Source of the DNA: Rhizophagus irregularis
Lineage: Eukaryota > Glomeromycota > Glomeromycetes > Glomerales > Glomeraceae
Assembly: GCF_026210795.1 (NCBI RefSeq)
Contig: NC_089430.1
Span: 1,550,001 to 1,614,000 of the forward strand
Reading direction: 5' to 3'
DNA length: 64,000 bases
The first letter of the stretch is position 1. Each line of letters opens with the position of its first letter. Position numbers and translations under genes: made by a program. Below, piece after piece: positions 47,307-58,185 of this stretch. The notes beneath the pieces were generated by a model that was given only the letters and a program-made list of their open reading frames with translations, made no database searches and was not told where the DNA came from.

Positions 47307-48515
47307 ATGAACAATTATCGAGAAATTAAAAAGCAAAACTTTTATGACTCCATTTTTGAATTCATCATTTTCAGGAATAGGATTAAACACCATATTATTA
47401 AAAGGAAAACTAATGGGATATCAAACTTTTCGAATTTTATCATTTGGAATATTGTGTTCTTTTCGTTCATTCCACTTGCTTCAGCATCAATTGCACCATT
47501 TGTTGACATAGATTATAAATCACAAGAAGATTTGTATGATGCAATCCTTAACACATTATTTCCAATCCTTTTTGTGATTTTTCTCAATGTTTCAGGAAAT
47601 ACTGGGTCTATCAAAAATATAGTATTACCATTACTAGATGATATATTATATAATATGATTACTTGGATGATTCCATTGATAGTTTCTTTTGCCTATGATG
47701 ACTTGATGAAAATAAAGTTATTTTCAATCGCAAACATGTTTTTACATGTAATTTGTGCAGTACTTGCAATAATTAGAGCGAAAAGAGTTGAAATGGCTGT
47801 TAATAACGATCTTTTGAATTTCTTTCGTTCTATCGCTTTAGTCTTGATAATTAATCCAGTTCTAGTTATTCCAATATTTTGGATAAATATCATCACGCAT
47901 ACTAGTCATACTATCGATTCAACTTCTATAATATTTCTTACGTTATTCGGAATATGCTTAATTTCTTTTGTGTTATTACTTACTTTAATATTATTATTGT
48001 CATTTGGTAACAATATTATTGAAAAGGAAATAACAAAAATAATTTGCATATTATGTATTATATGTTTTTATGTTCCAAATATTCTTCAAACATTATTTAT
48101 TGCATTAAGCTGGCCAATCAATTTTTATTTCGTCAAAGCATGCGTGTTTATACTGATTCTATCTTTAACAAGAAATGTGTCCTACTTTACTGATAGGGTG
48201 CCAAAAGACTTTCTGGCTACTTCAACAACAATGACTCAATATATACTCAGTTTCAGTATTGCAAGAGAAATGCAAAACATCTTTAGGGGGATACAAATGT
48301 CAATGGAAGAAATGCACGAAAAGCAGGAAGAAATGCACAAAATACAGAAAACAATGCAAGCGGAAATTGACGAGATGCAGACAACAATGCAGATAAAAAT
48401 TAACGAGATGCAGACAACGATGCAGACGAAAATTGATGAGATGCAGACAACAATGCAGACGAAAATTGATGAAATACAGAAGTCAATAAACGAAAATAAA
48501 AACATAAATGGATGA
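47307..48515 (+). CDS. Multi-pass membrane protein with C-terminal coiled coil (copy 3, most complete)
   Basis: 402 aa from ATG at 47307 (MNNYREIKKQNFYDS). I prefer this start to the in-frame ATG at 47130 because copy 4 has the same MNNY start and because the conserved TATAAATA at 47229 would otherwise lie inside the coding region. About eight membrane segments follow in order (FSNFIIWNIVFFSFIPLAS, TLFPILFVIFLNVSG, NMITWMIPLIVSFAY, ANMFLHVICAVLAII, LIINPVLVIPIFWINI, IIFLTLFGICLISFV, IICFYVPNILQTLFIAL, FYFVKACVFILILSL). The last 90 or so residues are a coiled coil of 11-residue repeats (EMQTTMQTKID), four nearly identical, coded by near-identical DNA. Function unknown; the rod suggests self-association. 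Confidence 0.8.
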   Translation: MNNYREIKKQNFYDSIFEFIIFRNRIKHHIIKRKTNGISNFSNFIIWNIVFFSFIPLASASIAPFVDIDYKSQEDLYDAILNTLFPILFVIFLNVSGNTGSIKNIVLPLLDDILYNMITWMIPLIVSFAYDDLMKIKLFSIANMFLHVICAVLAIIRAKRVEMAVNNDLLNFFRSIALVLIINPVLVIPIFWINIITHTSHTIDSTSIIFLTLFGICLISFVLLLTLILLLSFGNNIIEKEITKIICILCIICFYVPNILQTLFIALSWPINFYFVKACVFILILSLTRNVSYFTDRVPKDFLATSTTMTQYILSFSIAREMQNIFRGIQMSMEEMHEKQEEMHKIQKTMQAEIDEMQTTMQIKINEMQTTMQTKIDEMQTTMQTKIDEIQKSINENKNING

Positions 48516-49402
48516 GACAAAAAAAGGCAAGGATGATAACTGAATACAGCAGAAGCTTACTTACTATTCCTATATATATATTTTTTTTCAGTCAAAATGG
48601 TTTTATTTTAAACAAAGTATTTTCTGCACTTATCCATTAATATGTGATTACAAACCTTGGAATATTATTGTATATTGATTTTCTGATTTTCATACGTTAT
48701 TTAAATAATAAAAAAAAAAATTTTTTCCTATCTTAAAATTTAACTCTGATGATCCCAGCTAACGTGAAAATTTAAAAACAGATTTCAGATAATTATATAC
48801 TTCAAATATAAATTAATTTCCATTAAATTTAAATGGGTGTTCGTATATATAAAATTACAGCAGTAAATACTGTACCATCATGCAACCGATTTGCGCAACA
48901 GAAGCTACTGTCGATAGGTTAAATACGAAATAAATTAAATGTAAAATGCACTATAATTTTAAAATAGATTATACTAATTAAAATTTATTATTATGAAAAA
49001 CGCGCAATCATTTTATATCCTACTAATTACTAGAAAACTCAATTATTAACTTTCATTTCCGTTCTATTCTAACGTTGATGATACATGAAAGAGAAATATT
49101 TTTGCTAGAATTTATACAATTCCATATCCTACATTTCCGCTTCCCTGTAAGTAAAAACTCCGTGAATATGATGTATTTACGGAAAAATAACTAAAAATCT
49201 AAGCAACTTGGATAATTTCTATGTTTTGAAGCTAAAAATTCCGTGAACATGATACATTTACGGAAATAACATGGAATAACAAACGAGGAATCAATTTTTT
49301 ATAAGAGTACCATTTGCATGTATACACTTTAATCATAATAAGAAAATTATATTATGTGCGTTATATAAGCTTAATATATATTTTTTCTTTCAATAAAATA
49401 AG
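48516..49402. repeat. 3' flank of copy 3 and dispersed repeat
   Basis: 48530-49120 is similar to 54690-55330 (3' flank of copy 4). 49186-49275 matches the dispersed repeat at 28205-28300. No gene seen. Confidence 0.6.
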
Positions 49403-49792
49403 TTCTGCCGGAATTATCTTTATTTCAAATTTTGAACAATTTTCACTGTTCTGGAAAGTCATGTGATATTTCTTGACTTTTTTACAAAAAAAGCAATTTT
49501 TTTTGTATCCACGGCAACAGGACCCCAAACAATACTAATATAGGTAGGAGCTGAAGATGCTTAATAGCTCTCAATATGTTAGAATTTGGGAATGCGTACA
49601 ATCATCAAAAAATTTTGATAAGGTTAGAATTTGATTTTGCGTAATTTTGATTGGATTTTAGGATAGTAAGATGTTGAATTTGCTTATTTTTGGTACATTT
49701 TTGGAAATAAGTAATAATAATTTAATATTTTTAATTTTACTAGTGTTCACCTGTTGTCTATGACAACAGTTAATATGTAATTCCGGCCAGAA
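49403..49792. mobile_element. MITE-like element with TTCTGCCGGAATTA ends
   Basis: Left end TTCTGCCGGAATTA at 49403-49416. Right end TAATTCCGGCCAGAA at 49778-49792 is its inverse with one extra base. The 390-bp interior has no frame and includes a perfect CTGTTGTC/GACAACAG hairpin near 49751. Related ends occur at 46840 and, in a rearranged form, at 2509-2546. Confidence 0.5.
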
Positions 49793-49804
49793 TTAAAAGA
49801 TCTG

Positions 49805-49990
49805 CAAAGAATTTCCTTTTTTTTGGAAATTTGAGCAACACAATTTTTTTAATTTCTCTGAAAAGTAACAGAAGACAAAATTTCCTTTTTTGGAAATTTG
49901 CGTAACCGACAATTTCCTTTTATGGAATCCTGTATAACCCAAAATTTCAGTTTTTCGCCAGAAATAAAATTTCCTTTTTTGGTCTTGTGT
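49805..49990. repeat. Degenerate tandem repeat with AATTTCCTTTTTTGGAAATT
   Basis: Four diverged copies of AATTTCCTTTT(TT)GG, each followed by a TTG(C/T)GTAAC-like string, lie within 190 bp. Each carries a small palindrome (TTTCC...GGAAA). Noncoding. Confidence 0.6.
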
Positions 49991-50096
49991 AACATTGGCG
50001 ACGAATAGGAGTAGGGTTACACAATTCAAATGACTTATTTATATGGTTAATCTAAACATAACGCCCACGTGATTGCAGTGTTTTTTAATATATATA

Positions 50097-52682
50097 TGGT
50101 GCGTCTCACCTATAAACCACAAAGTCCGAAATTTCAAAAACGTAGATTTCACGTGACTTAGCGTGATATCATGTGACTTCGTCATATGATTACGAATCGA
50201 GTTTCAAAACAAATTGCAATCGCGCAGTTTATTCAACTTTATTTAACTCAACTAAAACATAATCTGGAATACAACGGTGGGATTTATACTTTTTGGCTGC
50301 ATATTCAGCCAATTTACCTGTTATTCCATTTCTATATAAATCCATATAACGCCACGCCTTCCTTGCAAATTTTCTTATCATAATCGTATCGACAGACTCT
50401 AAAGCTACAGGAACAACACGTTGCAAGCTTGACCACGAATAGTCACAGTTTTCGCGAGCATATCTTTTCGCTGCCCCCCAATATCTTTCAATAAAGTTAA
50501 GTTCACAATGGAACTTTGGGTAGAAAATGCACAAGTGCCCAGCTTCTAGTATTGCTTCCTCTAACGCACTTTTTTGTGCCAAAAAATCAGGTTGCAATGA
50601 AATAATCTGGCGTGCACAACAATCAATCCGTGTTATATCATCCACCTTATCTTTACACAACTGACAGTCGGCATTAAGGCCATTTTTCCATAAGCCACGT
50701 TCAATTAAAACTTGTTTCATCCCTTTGGGTTCCCCATTTTCGTTTACCATTGATTGGTACTGATTGTTTAATCCAAAAACCGTGTTCCTCATTTTTGGCT
50801 GTTTTCCGCCCGGTTTTAAGTTCATTTTACTGGCTACAAGAGCATCATGCCTAAATGCTGCGTGGTTCGAACTATTATCAAATGCAAACAATCCAATACA
50901 ATTAGGAAAAAGAGTTTCGAAAATAGGGATTGCTTTTGTCTTTACTTGATCGATTAGGTGTTCACTTGTCCAATATCCTTCTCGATCTTTGCCTGGCTGA
51001 AGATAAGTGCGCGCTTCTTGAGGTATGGAAGAGTTTTCTTGATGCTGTTGTGCATTTAATTTAAGACGGCCACATTCTTCTGACAAAAATTCGCTAACCA
51101 TTATCGAACGTCCATTTCCCTTTTTACGCAATGGCAATTCTCCTGTTTTTGTCCATACACCTCGTTTCCCATCATTAGAGTAAAATATACACTCATCATG
51201 TGTTACAAGGATTATCTCTTTATTATTAGATTCTAACATTGGTGGTATTCGTTCCATAGTTTCACCTTCATACTTCGCCATGTACCTTTCATAACTATAA
51301 ATTTTATCCAGAAATAACTTTCGATATTCAACAACATCAGGACGTTCATGACCATCATAGTATGTACCTTAATATAAATAATGTGTGATTGTTTTTTTTG
51401 TATAATACTGTATTAACGAATTCTTACCTTGTTTTTGTGATTGAAAGCTATAGCCAAGTACATTTAACCATCGAGTTGCAGTTGCTTTGGCGATAGTTTT
51501 CTTTTTCGTTATTCCAGAATTAATGAGCAATTTTTGCTCAACAAATTCCTTAAACTTCAATGGGGTGGTTGTTCCGCCTTGAGATCGAATCCATGTGTGA
51601 CATTTCACTGCTATATCCTCATCATCTATTAATCGTATTGTTTTTTGATGTTTCCCTTGACGACTCATTGGAAGGTGATTATTCTGAAGCCAAAAATTCG
51701 CCCAATATTGAATTGATCTTGCTCTGTTTGGTGCACAATCTATAAAAATCAACTGCGCAGCTTCTTTGCTAGCTTTCATCTTCCCCTTTCCATTTTCATC
51801 TAATCTCTTTAAATACTCATATATTGCGCGTTTTTTATTATATTCAGTTACTGTTAAAATCTTTTGCTGTTCTCCAAGTTCAGTCTTTAGATTTTTGATT
51901 CTTTCATCTATATTGAGTTGATTCTGTTCCTCTTCATCCAAATCATCCAAAACTTCTACAAAATCATCCGGAATTGTCTGATTTCTATTCATGAAAGTTG
52001 AAATTTTCATGGTTCTTTTTGCAGCTTTTGTAAAGGAACCACTTGGTCCATACTTGTCAAAATATGTTGATTTTTTTATTTTTCCGGTAAGATATGGTCC
52101 ACGTTTTTTTTGTTCCAAGTGTGTGTTATCTGACCAAGTCAACTCAAGAGCTTTTTTTTCGTTTAATAAACTAACTTCATCATCATCCCACCCACTATCA
52201 TTTTCGTCTCCCCATTCATCCAATTCATCAGATATCCTTGATTTTTTTGTAAACGTTCCATAGTTGTTTCTTTCTTGCTCTTTAGCCTTGGATTTTCGCT
52301 TTGATGGACGAGTCATTGATTAATGTGTGAGAAATTAATTGAAATCGGTAATTTTCATATGAAATTCGCGTAACATTAGGTTGGATATATCCTGATCTTG
52401 TAACGATATATTCCGATCTATGAAATTCACATGATGATATATCCCCGATCTCAGTCCGAAATTTTCCTTTTTTCATATAGATCATATAAATTATTCTTGA
52501 ACTTTCGAACTTAATAAAATTAAATTTTTCTAATAAATCTTAAAAAGTAAACCGTTAGAAATGTTTAGCTTATGCTATTATATTATTTTATCGGTTTCAA
52601 TTTGTATTTTATTACTTAATACCTGACTTATAAAAATTTAAAGTCACATGATATTTTTGTGGTTTATAGGTGAGACGCACCA
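50097..52682 (-). mobile_element. Complete IS630/Tc1/mariner-type DNA transposon
   Basis: Perfect 27-bp inverted ends: 50097-50123 (starting TGGTGCGTCTCACCTATAAA) and 52656-52682. Both sides have TA just outside (50095-50096 and 52683-52684), the target duplication of this superfamily. A second, subterminal inverted pair, ATATCATGTGACTT, lies at 50166-50179 and, inverted, at 52641-52654, a likely transposase-binding repeat. One intact two-exon transposase gene fills the element (2,586 bp). Identical ends and an open frame point to recent movement. Confidence 0.92.
50229..52316 (-). CDS. DDE transposase (IS630/Tc1/mariner superfamily), intact
   Basis: Exon 1 51428-52316 and exon 2 50229-51367 are joined across a 60-nt intron (CAAG|GTAAG ... 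TTAAG|GTACA); the sum is exactly 676 codons including stop, 675 aa. The N-terminus is basic (MTRPSKRKSKAKEQ) and acidic by turns; a helix-turn-helix region with KTIAKATATRWLNVLGYSF sits before the intron; after it come DGHERPDVVEYRKLF and the catalytic blocks LVTHDECIF, LFAFDNSSNH and FHCELNFIERYWG. These give the D, D and E of the RNase H-like core. A Cys-rich insert (CQLCKD ... DCCARQ) between the second D and E is typical of the large fungal branch I recall. It cuts and pastes its own element in the nucleus. Confidence 0.88.
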
Positions 52683-52904
52683 TAGAAGATAGAAGATGAT
52701 TTAACGATCATATCAATGTATAGATCTCTGATCACTCCTCTTTATGAAAATAATAAATAAATAAATAAATATTTAACGATCATCTTAAAATAAATTTTTT
52801 TTTTTCGAAAAAAAATCATTTCTGTATTGCATACATAATGTTTCATTGGAAATATGGTAAAGAGTGATTGGCTAACATAAATACGTTACTCATATTATTA
52901 ATGC

Positions 52905-53050
52905 AAAAAAAGTAGTATGTATATGTGGGAAAGGAATCAAATTAAACTACAGGTATGAAGAAGATTATTTAAATAGACATGTAGCATGTTCAGGATGTAA
53001 AGCAGACGAAGACAGAGAACAATTTGATACAACTAATAAAAGAGCCAATT
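52905..53050 (+). pseudogene. Small zinc-finger fragment
   Basis: The frame KKVVCICGKGIKLNYRYEED, then YLNRHVACSGCK, ends at TAA after about 48 codons. C-x-C followed by H-x3-C looks like a zinc finger that I associate with multicopy, probably mobile, Rhizophagus sequences. No start codon is in frame nearby, so I treat it as a remnant. The surrounding 52685-53392 has no other gene. Confidence 0.35.
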
Positions 53051-53446
53051 AAAATTTTAAAAACTGTTAGAGGATTAAAATGCGTATTTTGTAAAAATTT
53101 CAGGGTTAGGAGCTATAAATGCGTACTGATCATAGTCAAAAGTGCTGCGTACAGCTAATAGTAAATTTTTTTTTCTGGACCTTACCTATATCAGTATTGT
53201 TCAGGGTCCTACGGCAACTGTGCATGTGGTAATTTTTAAAATGGAATGGGCGAAAATCTGGCCAAAATGAAATGATTGACTAAAATCATTTCCTTTTAAA
53301 GAAAAAAAATCGCCTATCTTTGTGTTATCCTGAATGATCATCCAAATCAACGGAATTAATTTAATTAAACTCTAAGCCTTACGAGGCGTAGCATGTACCA
53401 TAGGTACAATACATTTTACCAAACAAATTCTCTTTACAAAATCACT

Positions 53447-54677
53447 ATGAACAATTATCAAGAATTATTTTTTCTGATTAATCAAACAAGGCAAAGATTT
53501 CATGATTACATTTTTGGATCCATTATTTTCAGGAATGGGATTAAACAACATATTATTAAAAGGAAAACTTATGGGATATTAAACTTTTCGAATTTTATCA
53601 TTTGGAATATTGTGTTCTTTTCGTTTATTCCACTTGCTTCAGCATCAATTGCATCATTTGTTAACATAGATTATAATTCACAAGAAGATTTGTATGATGC
53701 CATTCTTAACACATTTTTTCCAATCCTTTTTGTGATTTTTCTCAGTGTTTCAGGAAAAACTGGGTCTATCAAAAATATAATATTACCATTACTAGATGAT
53801 GTATTATATAATTTGATTACTTGGATGATTCCATTGATAGTTTCTTTTGCCTATGATGACTTGATGAACATAAAGATATTTTCAATCATAAACATGTGTT
53901 TACATGTAATTTGCGCAGTACTTGCAATAGTTAGAGTGAAAAAAGTTGAAGAGGTTTTGATAACGATGGTTATTTTAGTTCGGATTTATTTCTTTTTATC
54001 ATTGCTTTCTTGATATTTTTCCAGTTCTAGTTATTCCAATATTTTGGATAATTATCATCGCGCATAGTCATAGTACTATCGATTCAACTTCTATAATATT
54101 TATTACATTATTCGGAATATGCTTAATTTCTTTTATGTCAATATTTATTTTAATATTTATTGAGCACAATTTTAAATATGAAAGAGGGGACAAAACATTT
54201 TACATATTGTATATTATAAGTTTTTATGTTCCAAATATTCTACAAACATTATTGATTGCATTAAGCTGGCCAATCAATTTTTATTTCATCAAAGCATGCG
54301 TGTTTATACTGATTCTATCTTTAACAAGAAATGTGTCCTACTTTACTGATAGGGTGCCAAAAGACTTTCTGGCTACTTCAACAACAATGACTCAATGTAT
54401 ACTAATCAGTATCCGTATTACAGGAGACATGCAAAACATCTTTAGGAGGGCACAAATGTCAATAGAAGAAATGCACGAAAAGCAGGAAGAAATACACAAA
54501 ATACAGAAAACAATGCAAGTGGAAATTGACGAAATGCAGACAACAATGCAGACGAAAATTGATGAGATGCAGATATCAATGCAGATGACAATGCAGACGA
54601 AAATTGACGAGATGCAGACAACAATGCAGACGAAAATTGATGAAATACAGAAGACAATAAACGAAAATAAAACATAA
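53447..54677 (+). pseudogene. Multi-pass membrane protein with coiled coil (copy 4), frameshifted
   Basis: Closest to copy 3. It starts MNNYQELFFLINQTRQRFHD at 53447 and follows the family through the fourth membrane segment, then loses one base at about 53954 (the text continues FDNDGYFSSDLFLFIIAFL in the next frame) and another near 54017 (then IFPVLVIPIFWIIII in the third frame). From 54135 to the stop at 54675-54677 the frame is open again, with SFYVPNILQTLLIALSWPIN and the coiled-coil repeats (EMQTTMQTKID, EMQISMQMTMQT). Two small deletions make it a pseudogene, unless they are sequencing errors. Confidence 0.75.
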
Positions 54678-55649
54678 ATGGATGAGTCAAAAAAAGGCAA
54701 GGATGATAACTGAATACAGCAGAAGCTTACTATTTCTATATATATATTTTTTTCAGTCAAAATGGTTTTATTTTAAACAATATTTTTTGCACTTATCCAT
54801 TAATATGTGATTACAAACCTTAGAATATTATTGTATATTGATTTTCTGATTATATACTGACGTTATTTAAATAAAAAAAAATAATTTTTTCCATCTTAAA
54901 ATTTAACTCTGATGATCTCAGCCAACGTGAAAATTTAATAACAAATTTCAGATAATTATATAGTACTTCAAATATAAATTAATTTAATTTCCATTAAATT
55001 TAAATGGATATTAGTGCATATAAATTTAAATACTGTACCTCGTAAAGTAAAACCAGTTCAAGTGGCCAAACGACCAAGCGTATTAGATTTGTACAACAGA
55101 CCGCATTGGTATTCTATAGATTAAATAATACTTGAATCAAACGAAATAAATTAAACTAATGTATAATGCGCTATAATTGATAAAAAGATTACAATTAAAT
55201 TTATTTATTAGTACATAGAATACACATAATCATTTTTACTAAATCTGTCAATTTTCATTTCTGTTCTAATATAACGCTAATGATACACGAAAGAGAAAAA
55301 TATTGCTAGACTTTATACAATTCCATATCCTACTGTACATTCTCGCATATTTTATAGAATATATATTTATTGATTTATAAATGTATGGTATTAACAACTG
55401 AACAAATTAATTTATTAAGCAAAAGCATAGAAATGGTAGGTTATTTAAAGGTGGGATAATCGCTAATATCTATGTTAAGGAATTCTGAAAATATAATTTA
55501 CAATTTTACATTCAAAATAAAACGTTTTAAATTTATCAAATTTATCAAATTTATTAAATGTTATATAATACAATAAAATAAGTATGATAGATTTTATTTA
55601 TTTAATAATATAATACAAAAAAAAAACATAATTTATTATTGTTTTTTTT
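54678..55649. repeat. 3' flank of membrane-protein copy 4
   Basis: Similar to 48516-49120 up to about 55330, then AT-rich spacer before the minus-strand kinase. 55380-55450 resembles 34790-34860 and 41560-41630. No gene. Confidence 0.55.
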
Positions 55650-58185
55650 TTAATTTTTTAATTTTTTAATTTCATCTGCACTCCTATAAAATAAATTTTT
55701 TATATTTTTAAAAATTCCTTCCCCAGTTTTATAATTTTCAGCAATTTCGTTAGGATTAAGCTTGATTAAAGGTTCACCAAATTCTGCTATAAACTCATGA
55801 AAGCTAAGCTTTTCAAATTCACTCATTCCATCAATAAAAGTATTGACTAAACTTGTAGATTTTCCTCCAGCCTTTTCTCTAATTTCACCTTTTTCATCAT
55901 TATCAAGATCAAAACAATCTAACACAGCCCCTAACATATTTGAATATCCTTCACTATATAATTCTTTATACAATTCAGTAGCTTTATCATAACTTTGTAT
56001 TGTACCTTCTCCTTTTTTATATAATGCAGCAAGATTACGTTTAGCTACCTTATGACCTAAATCTGATGCTTCTTTAAGTAATTCAAATGCTTTCTTCTTG
56101 TCAACATTAGTTCCAATTCCAATTTTATAACATATTCCCAACAGATTCATTCCATTTAAATTTTTTCCTTCAGCTGACTTTTTAGCCAATTCAAATACTT
56201 TATCATCATCTTTATCAACACTATCATCAACTCTATACATTTTACCAAGTCTATATTGAGCTTCATGATGTCCTAAATTTGCTGCTTCTTCAAATAATTT
56301 AAATGCTTTTTCCTTATCAATGCTAGTTCCGATTCCAACGTAATAACATTCCCCTAACATATTTATTCCATTTAAATAACCCCCTTTAGCTGATTTTTTA
56401 AGTAATTGAACAATTTCTTGATTATCTCGATAAATATCTTTTCCTTCTTTATACATACAAGCAAGATTATACTGAGCCACGCTATGATCAAGGTTTGCCG
56501 CTCTTTTATATAACTCAACAGCTTTTTTCTTATTGACGCTAGTTCCAATTCCTAAATAATTAAAGATTCCAAGTAAAGAAATATGATTTGAATCATTTTG
56601 ATTATCTAATAACCAATTATGAATTTCTTTTGGATCGATATCATTTTTTTTACAATGATCATAAATAATAGAATCTTTCAACTCTTTCTTTTCATCAAAA
56701 ATAATCTCATTTAATTTATCTACTACTTTATTTATTAATTCTTTCTTTTCATGTTCAAAATATTCCACTACTTCATTTGTAATTAATTTACTTAAACCAA
56801 TACTAGAAGCGTTAGAAGAAGTTTCATCAATATTTGAATGTGATTCATTTACAATATTATATAAACCATTTTCGTTAATTTCGTCAATCGAAGACATAAT
56901 TTCTTTTAATTGATCAACTACTTCATTCATGTTTGGACGCAAAGTTGGTTCTCCATCCCAACATCCTAAAAAAAAAAGGTATTAGATTGAATAATAATAA
57001 TACAAATTATAAAAATACAGTATATAAATTTCCCGTATATATTTACTTGTATAGAGCTTAACATAAGCATTAGGTGTACCAGGAATAGGATTTTCTCTAG
57101 AACCTTTCGCAATGCCACAAATCAAACCAATATCATATGCTACACTTTCACCATAAAAAGGTTGTTTACCACTGGATATCTCCCATAACAATACTCCAAT
57201 ACTGTAAACATCGCTCATTTCATTTAACTTATATTTTCGATCGGTTATTTTCTTTGGATCAATATAAGGAATAATACCAAATATTTTTGAATATTGTTTA
57301 TCATTTGATGTTTCTTCAATCCTCTTTGATAATCCAAAGTCAGCCAATTTGACGGTATCTTGATGAACCAAAATATTTTTGGAATGCTATTATAAATTTT
57401 TGTATAAAATGATAATCTTATTAATATTTTAAACGTAATAGAAGAAATGAAAAGATTAAAAATTTACCAAATCCCGATGTACAATCCCTTCATCATGTAA
57501 GCATAAGATGGCACAAGCCAATTGATGAGCGATATCTAATTTTTTTATCCAAGTAAGCTCACTAATATTATTCTTCAAATAATCTTGAAGCGTACCACTA
57601 TCAGCAAATTCCATTACCAATAAATAATTATTCAATATATCATTTGAATTATCTGATATATAAATATATAAAAAAAAAAAAAATTTTCGATAAATTTGTG
57701 AATTATGAAATAATAAATTACAAAATATACGATTATTATTATTTTTACAATACCTGGTTCATATTTTGTAATTCCAAAGAAACGAATAACATTATTATGA
57801 AAATCAACTTCACGTTGAAGCATTAACTAAACAATTTAAGAATAATGAAATTATAATAAATATAAATAAAGAATTAAGAAATATATATACTGTATATATA
57901 TATACGTTTTTGTCCTATAAAAAAAAAACATTTTATTTATTTTACCTCACGTTTAATCTCTTCAACCGTAACGTTATCAAGTTTAAAAAAAGATTTTAAA
58001 GCCATATATTGTTCTGTCTTTTTCCAATTTGCCCGAAAAACTTTTCCGAATCCACCGGAACCAATTTCTTGTATATTATTAAAATTTTTGAAATCATAAT
58101 ATTTAAAATAATTTTTTTTGATAGCTTCTTCAATCCATTCATTATTAGTACTAGTCGAATTATCAATATCAGAATTATCAGACAT
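55650..58185 (-). CDS. Protein kinase with C-terminal Sel1 repeats
   Basis: Five exons: 57946-58185, 57754-57826, 57468-57652, 57047-57386, 55650-56965; the sum is exactly 718 codons (717 aa), no breaks. N-lobe: GSGGFGKVFRANW and MALKSF; then VDFHNNVIRFFGIT, MEFADSGTL, catalytic loop VHRDLHSKN split by an intron after HRDL, ADFGLSKR, IPYIDPKK in place of APE, DVYSIGVLLWEISSGK and CWDGEPTLRPNMNEV. The C-terminal half has about six Sel1 repeats in two alternating types (LLGIFNYLGIGTSVNKKKA; YNLACMYKEG), which form an alpha-solenoid for protein contacts. All catalytic motifs are present, so it should be active. Unlike its paralogues here it lacks the zinc ribbon and WTSGN leader, and the Sel1 repeats are C-terminal rather than N-terminal. 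Confidence 0.9.

Noticed and set aside
47693-48520. Antisense ORFs rich in Cys/Ile/Ser behind the coiled-coil tails (also at 40827-41093 and 54392-54760)
   Set aside because: They arise from the repetitive coiled-coil codons read backwards, in the same way for each paralogue.
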